Assembly (NCBI GenBank): GCA_020637985.1
Contig: JACKJK010000008.1
Location: 140,684-204,683, forward strand
Origin: Rhodobiaceae bacterium
GTDB taxonomy: Bacteria; Pseudomonadota; Alphaproteobacteria; Rhizobiales; Tepidamorphaceae
Direction: 5' to 3'
Length of the DNA stretch: 64,000 nt
Shown here: piece by piece, positions 16,335-25,089 of the stretch
Layout: each line of letters starts with the position of its first letter
Numbering within the stretch: the stretch's first letter is position 1
The notes under the pieces: model-generated
Databases searched by the model: none
What the model was told of the DNA's origin: nothing
What the model saw: the letters and a program-made list of their open reading frames with translations, nothing else
Translations under genes and position numbers: made by a program

Positions 16335-18152
16335 ATGAACGCGCTTAACCTCGATGCCAGCAACCTGTCCGGCCGCTTTCCCGTTTCCGACGAGGCCGGA
16401 TGGCGGACGCTCGTCGACAAGGCACTCAAGGGCGCCGACTTCGACAAGGCCCTGACGAAGGTCACGCGCGACGGTCTGAAGATCCAACCGCTCTATACGC
16501 AGACTTCCGATGCGCAGGCGCGCCCGTCGCGGGCAGTGACCGGGCCATGGACATTTGCGCAGCGTGTCGATCATCCGCACGACCACGAGGCGGCCGCAAT
16601 GGCGCTCGCCGATCTGGAAGGCGGCGCTGACGGCCTGGTGCTCGTCGGCTTGGGTGGCGTCGGCGCGCGCGGCTTCGGCTCGCGGTCGCTGAAACTGGCC
16701 GACCGGATCGACGGTGTCGTTCCCGAGTTCGTCCGTATCCGCATCGATGCCGGGGCACAGGCGCCAGCCCTTGCCGCTGCAGTTGCCGAACTGGCTGCGC
16801 GCCGCGGCGACGACGACGCGGTGCTGCATGTCGACTTCGCTTTCGATCCGCTGGCCGCGCATCTCGCGACCGGCGCGGCGGTACCTTCGCGCGAAGGGCT
16901 GGGTGCTGCGCTCAAGGCGTTCGCGGATTTCGGCTTCGGCGGCACGTCGATCACGGGCGACGGACGCGTTGTGCACGATGCCGGCGGCACGCCGGCGCAG
17001 GAATTGGCCTACGTTCTGTCTGCGCTCGTCGAGGGTCTGCGCGCCGGCAGCGCGGCCGGTCTCCACATGGCAGACCTTTCAGGCCGCGCGCTCGCAATTC
17101 TGTCGGCTGACGTCGACATCTTTCCCGGCATCGCCAAGGTGCGCGCCATGCGCCTTCTGTGGGGGCGCGTGCTGGAGGCGTCCGGCCTTCCGGATGCGCC
17201 TCTGCGCATCGAGGCCGAAACCGCCTGGCGGATGATGTCGCGCGTCGACCCCTACGTGAACCTTTTGCGCGCCACCGCCGCCGTTTCGGCTGCCGGTCTT
17301 GGCGGTGCCGACGGCATCACCGTCCTGCCGCACACGCTGGCGCTCGGCTTGCCCGACGGCTTTGCCCGTCGCGTCGCCCGCAACATCCAGAACGTGCTGG
17401 TCGGCGAGTCCAACCTGCACCGCGTCGCCGACCCTGCTGGCGGGTCCGGCTACATGGAAGCAATGACCCGCGATCTCGCCGAAGCGGCATGGAAGCTGTT
17501 CCAGCAGATCGAGGCCGAGGGCGGCGCCATTGCCTCATGCACCGCCGACAGTTTCCCGCAGAAGGTCGCGCAGGCTCGCGCCGCACTTGAAAAGGATATC
17601 GCCCGGCGCAAGGAACCGATCACCGGCGTTTCCGAATTCCCCAACATCGCCGAGAAGGCGCCGGACGTGCTGATGCCGGCACCGAAAGACGCGGCGACTG
17701 GCCCGCTTCCCGCCATGCGTCTTGCAGCGCCCTTCGAGGTGCTGCGCGACAAGGCGGACGCCGCGAACGAGCGCCCCACCGCCTTCCTCGCGGCCATCGG
17801 TAATGTACCCGACTTCAACGCCCGCGCCATGTTTGCCGCCAACGCGCTGGCCGCTGGCGGCATCGCGGCGAAGGCCGGAGAGGGCGGAACCGACGCCGCC
17901 GGCATCGCGTCCGCCGCGCGCCAGGCCGGCAGCCCGCTCGCCGTGATCTGTTCGTCCGATGCGCTCTATGCCGATCACGCCGTGGCGGTTGCGACCGCGT
18001 TGAAGGCGGTCGGTATTCGCGAGGTCTGGCTGGCGGGACGCGGCGGCGATCAGGAAACCGCGCTCAAGGAAGCCGGCGTTTCGCGCTTCATCTTCGCCGG
18101 CTGTGATATTCTTGAAATGCTCGGAGCCGCGCACGCGGCATTCGTGAAGTAG
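16335..18152 (+). CDS. mutA: Methylmalonyl-CoA mutase small subunit
   Basis: This 605-residue protein aligns by order and motifs with the non-catalytic small subunit of heterodimeric methylmalonyl-CoA mutase. A TIM-barrel-like region covers roughly residues 40-430 (for example MMSRVDPYVNLLRATAA and NIQNVLVGESNLHRVADPAG). A degenerate cobalamin-like C-terminal domain lacks the DxHxxG histidine. With MutB it interconverts methylmalonyl-CoA and succinyl-CoA in propionyl-CoA and ethylmalonyl-CoA metabolism. mutB follows 15 bp downstream, and meaB lies about 3 kb further on the same strand. Many rhizobia use a single homodimeric mutase, so the two-subunit form is notable. Confidence 0.92.
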   Translation: MNALNLDASNLSGRFPVSDEAGWRTLVDKALKGADFDKALTKVTRDGLKIQPLYTQTSDAQARPSRAVTGPWTFAQRVDHPHDHEAAAMALADLEGGADGLVLVGLGGVGARGFGSRSLKLADRIDGVVPEFVRIRIDAGAQAPALAAAVAELAARRGDDDAVLHVDFAFDPLAAHLATGAAVPSREGLGAALKAFADFGFGGTSITGDGRVVHDAGGTPAQELAYVLSALVEGLRAGSAAGLHMADLSGRALAILSADVDIFPGIAKVRAMRLLWGRVLEASGLPDAPLRIEAETAWRMMSRVDPYVNLLRATAAVSAAGLGGADGITVLPHTLALGLPDGFARRVARNIQNVLVGESNLHRVADPAGGSGYMEAMTRDLAEAAWKLFQQIEAEGGAIASCTADSFPQKVAQARAALEKDIARRKEPITGVSEFPNIAEKAPDVLMPAPKDAATGPLPAMRLAAPFEVLRDKADAANERPTAFLAAIGNVPDFNARAMFAANALAAGGIAAKAGEGGTDAAGIASAARQAGSPLAVICSSDALYADHAVAVATALKAVGIREVWLAGRGGDQETALKEAGVSRFIFAGCDILEMLGAAHAAFVK

Positions 18153-18167
18153 GGAAGGGCTGCATCG

Positions 18168-20324
18168 ATGAGCGGATTGCCCGATTTCACCAAGGTCGAT
18201 TTCGCCGCGCACGGCGAAATGCCGCCAGTCGACACGCCTGCGTGGGAAACGCCGGAAGGCATCGAAATCCCGGCGCGCTACGAGGCATCCGACCGCAACG
18301 GCCTCGACTTCCTCAATGCCTGGCCCGGCATCGCGCCCTACCTGCGCGGACCGTACCCGACCATGTACGTGCAGAAGCCGTGGACGGTGCGCCAGTACGC
18401 CGGCTTCTCGACGGCAGAGGATTCCAACGCCTTCTACCGCCGCAACCTCGCCGCCGGCCAGAAGGGCCTGTCCATCGCCTTCGATCTCGCCACCCACCGC
18501 GGCTACGATTCCGACAACCCGCGCGTCATGGGCGATGTCGGCATGGCGGGCGTCGCGATCGACTCCATCTACGATATGCGCACCCTGTTCGACCGCATCC
18601 CGCTCGACGAGATGACCGTGTCGATGACCATGAACGGCGCCGTGCTTCCCGTCATGGCGCTCTACATCGTCGCGGCCGAAGAGCAGGGCGTGAAGCCGGA
18701 ACAGCTCGGCGGGACCATCCAGAACGACATCCTCAAGGAGTTCATGGTCCGCAACACCTACATCTATCCGCCGGAGCAGTCGGTGCGCATCATCGCCGAC
18801 ATCTTCGCCTACACGGCGGAGAACATGCCGCGCTTCAACTCCATCTCGATCTCCGGCTACCACATGCAGGAGGCCGGCGCGACGGCGGACCTGGAGCTTG
18901 CCTACACGCTTGCCGACGGGCTGGAATACGCCCGCACCGGCGTCAAGGCTGGCCTCGACATCGATCGCTTCGCGCCGCGGCTGTCGTTCTTCTGGGCGAT
19001 CGGCATGAACTACTTCATGGAGATCGGCAAGATGCGCGCCGCGCGCATGATCTGGGCGAACCTGATGCACGGTTTCGCGCCCAAGGATCAGCGCTCGCTG
19101 AGCCTGCGCACCCACTGCCAGACCTCGGGCTGGAGCCTGACGGCGCAGGACGTGTTCAACAACGTCACCCGCACGGCCATCGAGGCGATGGCCGCGACCC
19201 ACGGCCACACCCAGTCGCTGCACACCAACGCGCTCGACGAGGCACTCGCCCTGCCGACGGACTTCTCCGCCCGCATCGCCCGCAATACCCAACTCTTCCT
19301 GCAGCAGGAATCGGGCACCTGCCGGGTCATCGACCCGTGGGGCGGCTCGTACTTCGTCGAGAAGCTGACGCACGATCTCGCCGCCAAGGCGATTGCCCAT
19401 ATCGAGGAAGTCGAGGCGATGGGCGGCATGGCCAAGGCGATCGCTGCTGGCCTGCCGAAGCTGAAGATCGAGGAGGCCGCCGCCCGCACTCAGGCGCGCA
19501 TCGATTCAGGCGAACAGCCGGTCATCGGCGTCAACAAGTACCGCGTTGCCGAGGACGCCCAGATCGAGATCCTCAAGGTCGACAATTCGGCTGTCCGCAC
19601 CCAGCAGGTCGACAAGCTCAGGCGCCTGCGCGCCGAGCGCGATCAGTCTGCTGTTGATGCAGCCCTCGATGCGCTTTCGAAGGCGGGTGATTCAGGCCGC
19701 GGCAACCTGCTGGCGCTCGCCGTCGATGCCGCGCGGGCCAAGGCGACCGTCGGCGAGATTTCCGGCGCGCTGGAGCGCGTCTGGGGCCGCCACACCGCCG
19801 AGATCAAGTCGATCTCCGGCGTCTACCGGCGCGAGGGACAGGGCATGGCAGACCAGATCACCCGCATCCAGGAACTCGTCGAGCAGTTCGTCGAGGACGA
19901 GGGCCGCCGCCCGCGCATCCTCGTCGCCAAGGTCGGCCAGGACGGCCACGACCGCGGCCAGAAGGTCATCGCCTCGGCCTTCGCCGACCTCGGCTTCGAC
20001 GTCGATATCGGCCCGCTGTTCGCAACGCCCGAGGAAGCCGCGCGCCAGGCGATCGAGAACGACGTCCACATCGTCGGCGTGTCGTCGCTCGCTGCGGGCC
20101 ACCTGACGCTGGTGCCGGCGCTGCGCGATGCGCTCGCCGCAGAAGGCCGCCCCGACATCATGATTGTCGCCGGCGGCGTCATCCCGCCGCAGGACTACGA
20201 TGCGCTGAAGGAAGCTGGTGCTGCGGCGATCTTCCCGCCCGGCACGGTGATCGCGCAGGCCGCCGAAAGCCTGCTGCACGACCTCAACCGCCGCCTCGGC
20301 CATGCGCAGGAAGCGGCGGAGTAG
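18168..20324 (+). CDS. mutB: Methylmalonyl-CoA mutase large (catalytic) subunit
   Basis: The 718-residue catalytic subunit contains the N-terminal TIM barrel with the substrate-contact segment RGPYPTMYVQKPWTVRQYAG near residue 60. It also has the FDLATHRGYDSDNPRV motif near residue 106 and SGYHMQEAGA near residue 225. The C-terminal cobalamin-binding domain has the lower-ligand motif GQDGHDRG near residue 590. The B12-dependent radical reaction converts (R)-methylmalonyl-CoA to succinyl-CoA. It is translated just after mutA, and its stop codon overlaps the GTG start of the next gene by one base. Confidence 0.96.
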   Translation: MSGLPDFTKVDFAAHGEMPPVDTPAWETPEGIEIPARYEASDRNGLDFLNAWPGIAPYLRGPYPTMYVQKPWTVRQYAGFSTAEDSNAFYRRNLAAGQKGLSIAFDLATHRGYDSDNPRVMGDVGMAGVAIDSIYDMRTLFDRIPLDEMTVSMTMNGAVLPVMALYIVAAEEQGVKPEQLGGTIQNDILKEFMVRNTYIYPPEQSVRIIADIFAYTAENMPRFNSISISGYHMQEAGATADLELAYTLADGLEYARTGVKAGLDIDRFAPRLSFFWAIGMNYFMEIGKMRAARMIWANLMHGFAPKDQRSLSLRTHCQTSGWSLTAQDVFNNVTRTAIEAMAATHGHTQSLHTNALDEALALPTDFSARIARNTQLFLQQESGTCRVIDPWGGSYFVEKLTHDLAAKAIAHIEEVEAMGGMAKAIAAGLPKLKIEEAAARTQARIDSGEQPVIGVNKYRVAEDAQIEILKVDNSAVRTQQVDKLRRLRAERDQSAVDAALDALSKAGDSGRGNLLALAVDAARAKATVGEISGALERVWGRHTAEIKSISGVYRREGQGMADQITRIQELVEQFVEDEGRRPRILVAKVGQDGHDRGQKVIASAFADLGFDVDIGPLFATPEEAARQAIENDVHIVGVSSLAAGHLTLVPALRDALAAEGRPDIMIVAGGVIPPQDYDALKEAGAAAIFPPGTVIAQAAESLLHDLNRRLGHAQEAAE

Positions 20325-21190
20325 TGCTGACGTTCAACGTCTTGCTGCGTGAAGCTGGTCTTGATCCAAAGAGCGTACGGCTATTCCGGCATCAGGAAGA
20401 CTTGAGACGACGCGGCGAGGAGTGGAAGACGCGTCCCACACCTTACCACCTCTGGACGAGCGATCCGGAGGAATTCGCTCATTTCCAGCGTTGGCAAAAC
20501 CGCAGTAGACGGATCGACCAGGGACAGACGCTGGCGTCCTTTGTGGTAACCCCGGAAAAGGACAACCTCTTTGTTGGTTGTTGGAGAAGCGATGGTTGGG
20601 AGTTTGTAACGGCGGACGAGTATGGAAACTACTATCCGAAGGGCCATCCCGAGGTAGTGCGCCACGATTTCGTCAGGACTAGCGAACTCGAACAGTACAT
20701 CGGCCGGCTGAGTATTGAATGGGGTACTGGTACACGCGCCGCCCTCCAGCACGCTGCCCGCAACGAAAAGCCTATAGCCGAAATCAGGAAACAGTTCAGA
20801 GAACCGAAGTTTCCCGGTTACGCGAGGTTTCTCTGCAGGATCGGCGACCTGCCTGCTCTCCCCGCAGCATGGCAACAGGTTCTGGCTGCCAGCCAAGGGG
20901 TGTACCTGCTGACGAGCCCAAAGGGCGAACAATATGTAGGTGCAGCCGTGGGAGCCGATGGCCTGTGGGGGCGGATAGCAGGATATGCAAATTCAGACCA
21001 AGGCAATGTTGGGCTGAAGGGCAAACCGCTTGCCGACTTCACTGTGACGATTCTCGACACCGTTCCGACTTCGGCGAAACCAAAAGACGTTCTCGAACTC
21101 GAATTGCTATGGAAAAGCAAACTGGGCAGCCGCGCCCATGGGCTAAGCCACGACCCTGCAGCCCGAATCTTCGGCCTGAACTGGAACTGA
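20324..21190 (+). CDS. GIY-YIG domain protein, AT-richer than its neighbours
   Basis: The 288-residue protein ends in a GIY-YIG-type nuclease-like domain at about residues 190-285: GVYLLTSPKGEQYVG (the GVY and YVG elements), then LWGRIAGYAN with the helix arginine, then LELLWKSKLGSRAHGLS with the metal-site glutamate candidate. The N-terminal 180 residues are unrecognised and rich in Trp and charged residues. The GTG start overlaps the mutB stop by one base (TAGTG), yet base composition is clearly lower in GC and codon choice differs from mutB, a sign of transfer. Its role (restriction, repair or homing-type cleavage) is unknown. Confidence 0.72.
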   Translation: MLTFNVLLREAGLDPKSVRLFRHQEDLRRRGEEWKTRPTPYHLWTSDPEEFAHFQRWQNRSRRIDQGQTLASFVVTPEKDNLFVGCWRSDGWEFVTADEYGNYYPKGHPEVVRHDFVRTSELEQYIGRLSIEWGTGTRAALQHAARNEKPIAEIRKQFREPKFPGYARFLCRIGDLPALPAAWQQVLAASQGVYLLTSPKGEQYVGAAVGADGLWGRIAGYANSDQGNVGLKGKPLADFTVTILDTVPTSAKPKDVLELELLWKSKLGSRAHGLSHDPAARIFGLNWN

Positions 21191-21204
21191 CCTGCGTTCC
21201 GCCC

Positions 21205-21411
21205 TTACGCCTTGCCCTGCGTGAACTTGTTGATCTGGCCGACGACCCACAGCGCGATGGGGATCGACACGACGAAGCCGGCGGCTGCCGCGATCATCAT
21301 CATCTGGCCCGACTGCGCCAGCGGCCCCGCGGTCTCGCGGATCGCAAGCCCCAGCACCAACAGGCCGGCAATCACCGGCGCGACGAAAATATAGACGATC
21401 AACTTGAGCAT
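21205..21411 (-). CDS. Small two-helix membrane protein
   Basis: The 68-residue protein is almost entirely hydrophobic, with two predicted membrane helices (LIVYIFVAPVIAGLLVLGLA and MMMIAAAAGFVVSIPIALWVV) and a short polar tail (GQINKFTQGKA). It resembles the small alphaproteobacterial membrane proteins sometimes mislabelled as CTP synthetase in databases. The start at 21411 gives the shortest protein with an N-terminal helix. No function can be assigned. It is convergent with the GIY-YIG gene, 14 bp away. Confidence 0.6.
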   Translation of the reverse strand: MLKLIVYIFVAPVIAGLLVLGLAIRETAGPLAQSGQMMMIAAAAGFVVSIPIALWVVGQINKFTQGKA

Positions 21412-21596
21412 ATCCGGCCTCTCCCCCAGAGAAATCGCAAGTGCGCCGAACATAGGCTCTGGCACCACGGACGATTTGAGAAATGTCAAACCGCCTGCCG
21501 CGTCCGGCATGAGCAGATGAATTGAGTTGACGGCATCGGGTTGCCGGGGGCATCGATTGATCTGCGCCGCGCCCTGCGGCGCAGGGGAGGAATCAC

Positions 21597-22124
21597 ATGC
21601 GCCTTGCGTCTCTTGTCCGTGCTGTCCTTGCCGGTGTGGCAGGCTTGTTGCTGTGCGGCTGCATCCTGTCGCCGGAACCGCTTCTCGATGCCGCAAGCGC
21701 TGTCACGCCGCTGTCCGCCGGCACCTATCAGGCGATGGCGCGCCAGGACGACGGCACCTTCGCGCCCGAAGAAGACAACGTGCAGATCGAGCTCAACGGC
21801 AACGTCTACACGATGATCGAAGGCGAGGACCGGCTCGATTTCACGCTGCACGAGGCGCCCGGTGGCCTGCTGATCGGCATGACGACGGACAAGGACACCA
21901 GTGAGACCGGCTACGCCGTGCTGCGGCTCGATGGCAAGGAAATCGTTTTCTGGGCAGCCGTCTGCGAGGTCGCCGAGGACGGCGGAATCGTGGAAAAATA
22001 TCCCGGAATCGAGACCGACGGGCTGAGCTGCACCATCCCCGACCGCGACACGCTGGTCGCCTTCCTGAGCGACTATGCCGCCGTCGCGCAAGCCGATTTC
22101 CGCTACGTCCCGCTCGGCCAGTAG
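21597..22124 (+). CDS. Putative lipoprotein of unknown function
   Basis: The 175-residue product starts with a signal peptide ending in the lipobox LLLCGC, so it is probably a lipoprotein (Cys at about residue 22). The mature part has beta-strand-like repeats such as GTYQAMARQDDGTF and NVYTMIEGEDRLDF, which suggest a small barrel or sandwich. The start follows GGGGAGGAAT upstream at normal spacing. The family is unrecognised. It is one of three neighbouring small exported proteins between mutB and meaB. Confidence 0.65.
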   Translation: MRLASLVRAVLAGVAGLLLCGCILSPEPLLDAASAVTPLSAGTYQAMARQDDGTFAPEEDNVQIELNGNVYTMIEGEDRLDFTLHEAPGGLLIGMTTDKDTSETGYAVLRLDGKEIVFWAAVCEVAEDGGIVEKYPGIETDGLSCTIPDRDTLVAFLSDYAAVAQADFRYVPLGQ

Positions 22125-22174
22125 CGACCTTACTAATAGGTCAACTGACGCATACGTCAGTAGGACACCCTTGT

Positions 22175-22762
22175 TCAGAACGGCAGCGGCACGTTCGCCA
22201 TGCCCGCGCCCGGCATCATGCCTCCGGCGGCGCGCGGCATCTGCATCACCTGAAGTCCGGGCGGCGGCGCGAACAGGCTTGCCTCCTGCGGCGAACGCTC
22301 GATCTCGGTCATCGTCGCGGAGAACCCGTCGCCGATGGTGCGCACCGGGATGCCGTCGGCGGTGACGCAGACCTGCGCGTCGTAGGCGAGCCAGATCGTG
22401 CAGGGTTCGCCGCTGACGGTGTCGGTCTCGCTCGTCGGCTGGCCTTCCAGGTCGAACTTCCTGCCGGTTTCGACCTGCATCGCCATGCCCGGCATCATCG
22501 CCGACCACATCACCATCGAGCCGGCGTTCATGTCGCGGACCATCGTCATCGGCTGCCCCTCGGCCATCATCTCGATGCGCATCTTGCCGAGCGCGCTGGA
22601 ATAGCTGATGCGTGTCGGGCCGCTGCCCGCCGGCGTGCCGGAGACCTGCCAGGCGGCGGTGAAATCGGTCTGCGGCTTCGGCGCCGGCTCGGCGCGCGCC
22701 GCGCCGGCGCTTGCCAGCAATGTTGCAGCCGCGAGGCAATGCAGCGGGCGGATCCGTTTCAT
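22175..22762 (-). CDS. Exported protein, DUF4412-like
   Basis: The 195-residue protein has a signal peptide (KRIRPLHCLAAATLLASAGA, cut near ARA-EP). The mature domain contains short Met-rich segments such as MAEGQPMTMVRDM and SAMMPGMAMQV and ends in a proline/methionine-rich tail. The layout (a strand with an ISYSSALGKMRIEMM core, then a VRD and MVMW element) recalls DUF4412 outer-membrane or periplasmic proteins. I am moderately sure of export but not of the family. It lies opposite to, and between, two plus-strand lipoprotein-like genes. Confidence 0.6.
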   Translation of the reverse strand: MKRIRPLHCLAAATLLASAGAARAEPAPKPQTDFTAAWQVSGTPAGSGPTRISYSSALGKMRIEMMAEGQPMTMVRDMNAGSMVMWSAMMPGMAMQVETGRKFDLEGQPTSETDTVSGEPCTIWLAYDAQVCVTADGIPVRTIGDGFSATMTEIERSPQEASLFAPPPGLQVMQMPRAAGGMMPGAGMANVPLPF

Positions 22763-22880
22763 TCCGTGTACTCCCCTCCTGCGGGCAGCGCGTGCGTGCC
22801 CGTCGCCGACACATGGGGACCGCCAAACCGCATGTCCAGCCGCTTGCGTCTGGCCGCGAGCCTGATATTGGATGGCCGCC

Positions 22881-23483
22881 ATGACGAACACGACGACGAA
22901 CCTTGCGCGCCTCTTGGTGGCCGCCTTGTGCGCACTCCTTGCCGGTTGTGCCGGCCAGTCGACGCCGCTGGACGGATCGGGCGCCATCTCGACCGCGCCG
23001 GCCTCCGGCCTCTACACGCTGACGGCGTCGAATGCAGGTCCGATCACCCCCGCGACGCCCTATGGCACCGCGTCCATCGCGAAACTGTTTCCCGGCCGGC
23101 AGAGCCAGTCCGTCCAGATCGCCGACGACGATCGCACCTTCTACGCCGTGGCGATCTTCGAGAACGGCCTGCAGACGATCGCCGTCGAGCCGAACGGCTC
23201 GAACTCGGCGATTGCCGCGGTACACGGGCTCGGTCCCGACGCCGCCGGGCCGAATGGCGAGCGCATCGGCATGAGCTTCGACGAGATCGGCATGCGCGCG
23301 TCGGGTTGCCGCGCCGGCAACGGGCTGTGGGCCGGCATGCCAATCTGCCCGGCGCGCGGCGCCTCCAACGTCACCCTCGTCTTCGATCCCGGACCGGGCA
23401 ACACCGGCGCGCCCGGCCAGCTGCCGCCGCGCGGCGCCATCGGCAAGTCCCGCCTGACCCGGATCGTCTGGAAGCCGGCCTGA
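22881..23483 (+). CDS. Putative lipoprotein, possibly DUF1131-like
   Basis: The product of about 200 residues has a lipoprotein signal (LLVAALCALLAGCAGQ; lipobox LAGC). Its mature domain, with GPITPATPYGTASIAKLFPG and the later MRASGCRAGNGLW, resembles the DUF1131 group that includes the E. coli sigma-E-regulated lipoprotein YfeY. The resemblance is by eye. An alternative ATG lies three codons upstream at 22872. Its stop codon overlaps the ATG of meaB (TGATG), so the two are translationally coupled. Why a lipoprotein is coupled to a mutase chaperone is unclear. Confidence 0.65.
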   Translation: MTNTTTNLARLLVAALCALLAGCAGQSTPLDGSGAISTAPASGLYTLTASNAGPITPATPYGTASIAKLFPGRQSQSVQIADDDRTFYAVAIFENGLQTIAVEPNGSNSAIAAVHGLGPDAAGPNGERIGMSFDEIGMRASGCRAGNGLWAGMPICPARGASNVTLVFDPGPGNTGAPGQLPPRGAIGKSRLTRIVWKPA

Positions 23484-24469
23484 TGTCCCCCCGCCTGCCG
23501 GACCCGCAGGAGCTTGCCAGCCGTCTTGCCGGCGGCGAACGCGCCGCACTTGCGCGCGCCATCACGCTGGTGGAATCGACCCGGCCGGAACACCGGCGGA
23601 TCGCCGCCGAGCTTCTCCAGGCCTGCCTGCCGCGCACTGGTCATGCGGTGCGCGTCGGCATCACCGGCGTGCCCGGCGTCGGCAAGTCGACCATGATCGA
23701 CCAGCTCGGCACCGACCTGACGGCCGCCGGCCACAAGGTCGCCGTGCTCGCGGTCGACCCCTCGTCGAGCCGCACCGGTGGTTCGATCCTCGGCGACAAG
23801 ACGCGCATGGCGCGGCTCTCGGTCGACGCGAACGCCTTCGTGCGGCCCTCGCCGTCGGCGGGCACGCTGGGCGGGGTTGGCGCGCGCACGCGCGAGACCA
23901 TGCTGCTGTGCGAGGCCGCAGGCTTCGACGTCGTGCTGGTCGAGACCGTCGGCACCGGCCAGTCGGAAACCACCGTCGCCGACATGGTCGACACCTTCCT
24001 GGTGCTGATGCTGCCGGGCGCCGGTGACGAGTTGCAGGGCATCAAGAAGGGCGTGCTGGAGCTTGCCGACATCATCGCCATCAACAAGGCGGAGGGCGGC
24101 AACGCCGACCGCGCGCGCCTGGCCGCTGCCGAATACATCGCCGCGCTGAAGATCCTGATGCCGCGCGTCAGGCAGTGGCAGCCGCCTGTGCTGACCATCT
24201 CCGGGCTCGAAGGGCAGGGGCTCGACGCATTGTGGAAGGACGTCCTGCGCCACCGTGAGGTGACCACGGCCGCCGGTGCATTCGCAGCCACCCGCGCCGA
24301 CCAGCAGGTCAAGTGGATGTGGGCGATGCTGGAAGACCGCGTCCTCGGCCGGCTGACCCGCGACCCTGAAACGCGCGCGCGCATCCGCGATCTCGAGGCG
24401 CAGGTGCGCGCGGGGGCGACGGCTGCGACCTACGCGGTGGAGGAGATCCTCGCAGGGCAGGGCGGCTGA
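23483..24469 (+). CDS. meaB: Methylmalonyl-CoA mutase-associated GTPase MeaB
   Basis: The 328-residue protein has the G3E-family P-loop GVPGVGKSTM near residue 63, the switch-region AVDPSSSRTGGSILGDKTRM, the Walker B-like ETVGTGQSE near residue 155, and the guanine-specificity NKAE motif. MeaB loads and protects the adenosylcobalamin of methylmalonyl-CoA mutase in a GTP-dependent way. This fits mutA/mutB about 3 kb upstream on the same strand. The start codon overlaps the preceding lipoprotein stop. The pcp gene starts 5 bp after its stop. Confidence 0.95.
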   Translation: MSPRLPDPQELASRLAGGERAALARAITLVESTRPEHRRIAAELLQACLPRTGHAVRVGITGVPGVGKSTMIDQLGTDLTAAGHKVAVLAVDPSSSRTGGSILGDKTRMARLSVDANAFVRPSPSAGTLGGVGARTRETMLLCEAAGFDVVLVETVGTGQSETTVADMVDTFLVLMLPGAGDELQGIKKGVLELADIIAINKAEGGNADRARLAAAEYIAALKILMPRVRQWQPPVLTISGLEGQGLDALWKDVLRHREVTTAAGAFAATRADQQVKWMWAMLEDRVLGRLTRDPETRARIRDLEAQVRAGATAATYAVEEILAGQGG

Positions 24470-24474
24470 CCGGA

Positions 24475-25089
24475 ATGGCAGCCCGCCCGCGCCTGCTCGT
24501 CACCGGCTTCGGCGCCTTTCCCGGCGCGCCGGAAAATCCGACCGAAAGCCTCGTCAACGATTCGCGCATGGCAAAGGTGGCGCGGCTGAAGGGCGTCGAA
24601 CTGATCGCCCAGGTGCTGCCGGTGGAATACGCGCTGCTCGACGAGTGGCACGACGCGCTCGACATCGTCCGGCCCGACGCGATCCTGCATTTCGGGCTGG
24701 CCGCGAGCGCCGAGACGATCCGCATCGAGACGCGGGCGTTGAACAACGCAGCGACATACAGGGTAGACGCTGCGGGCCGGCTACCGACGCGCAGGCTGCA
24801 CCCGCATGGTCGCGCCGTCCTGCGCGCGAACGTGCCCGTCGACGGGTTGATGCAGGCGATCCGGGCAACCGGGTTGTTCGTGCGCCGGTCGCACGACGCC
24901 GGCGACTACCTGTGCAACGCGATCCTGTATTCCTCGCTTGCCTGGTGCGCCACCCGGCCCGGCGCGATGGCCGGGTTCATCCACGTACCGAGGCAGAGCG
25001 CGGAGGATCTGCGCCCCGCCTTCGAGGCGTCCATTGGCGCGCTCCTCACGCGCGTCGCTTCGCCTCGAACCGCTCCATCGCCCGGCTGA
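24475..25089 (+). CDS. pcp: Pyroglutamyl-peptidase I (C15 family)
   Basis: The 204-residue protein shows the C15 peptidase pattern. It has the N-terminal VTGFGAFPGAPENPT substrate loop, a mid-protein catalytic Glu candidate in IRIETRALNN, the catalytic Cys in GDYLCNAILYSSL near residue 144, and the His in GFIHVPRQ near residue 164. It removes N-terminal pyroglutamate from peptides in the cytosol. It starts 5 bp after meaB, so it is probably at the end of that transcript. Its 3' end overlaps the convergent membrane protein gene by 44 bp. Confidence 0.88.
   Translation: MAARPRLLVTGFGAFPGAPENPTESLVNDSRMAKVARLKGVELIAQVLPVEYALLDEWHDALDIVRPDAILHFGLAASAETIRIETRALNNAATYRVDAAGRLPTRRLHPHGRAVLRANVPVDGLMQAIRATGLFVRRSHDAGDYLCNAILYSSLAWCATRPGAMAGFIHVPRQSAEDLRPAFEASIGALLTRVASPRTAPSPG

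Noticed and set aside
14156..16465. Very long minus-strand open frame (about 770 codons) covering the HerA-like gene in another frame
   Set aside because: It is a high-GC shadow of the HerA-like gene: low-complexity Arg/Gly-rich translation, no family signature, and it ignores the clear HerA frame.
17535..19400. Long antisense open frame (about 620 codons) opposite mutA/mutB
   Set aside because: Typical antisense shadow of GC-rich genes; composition is Arg/Gly/His-rich with no domain and no ribosome site.
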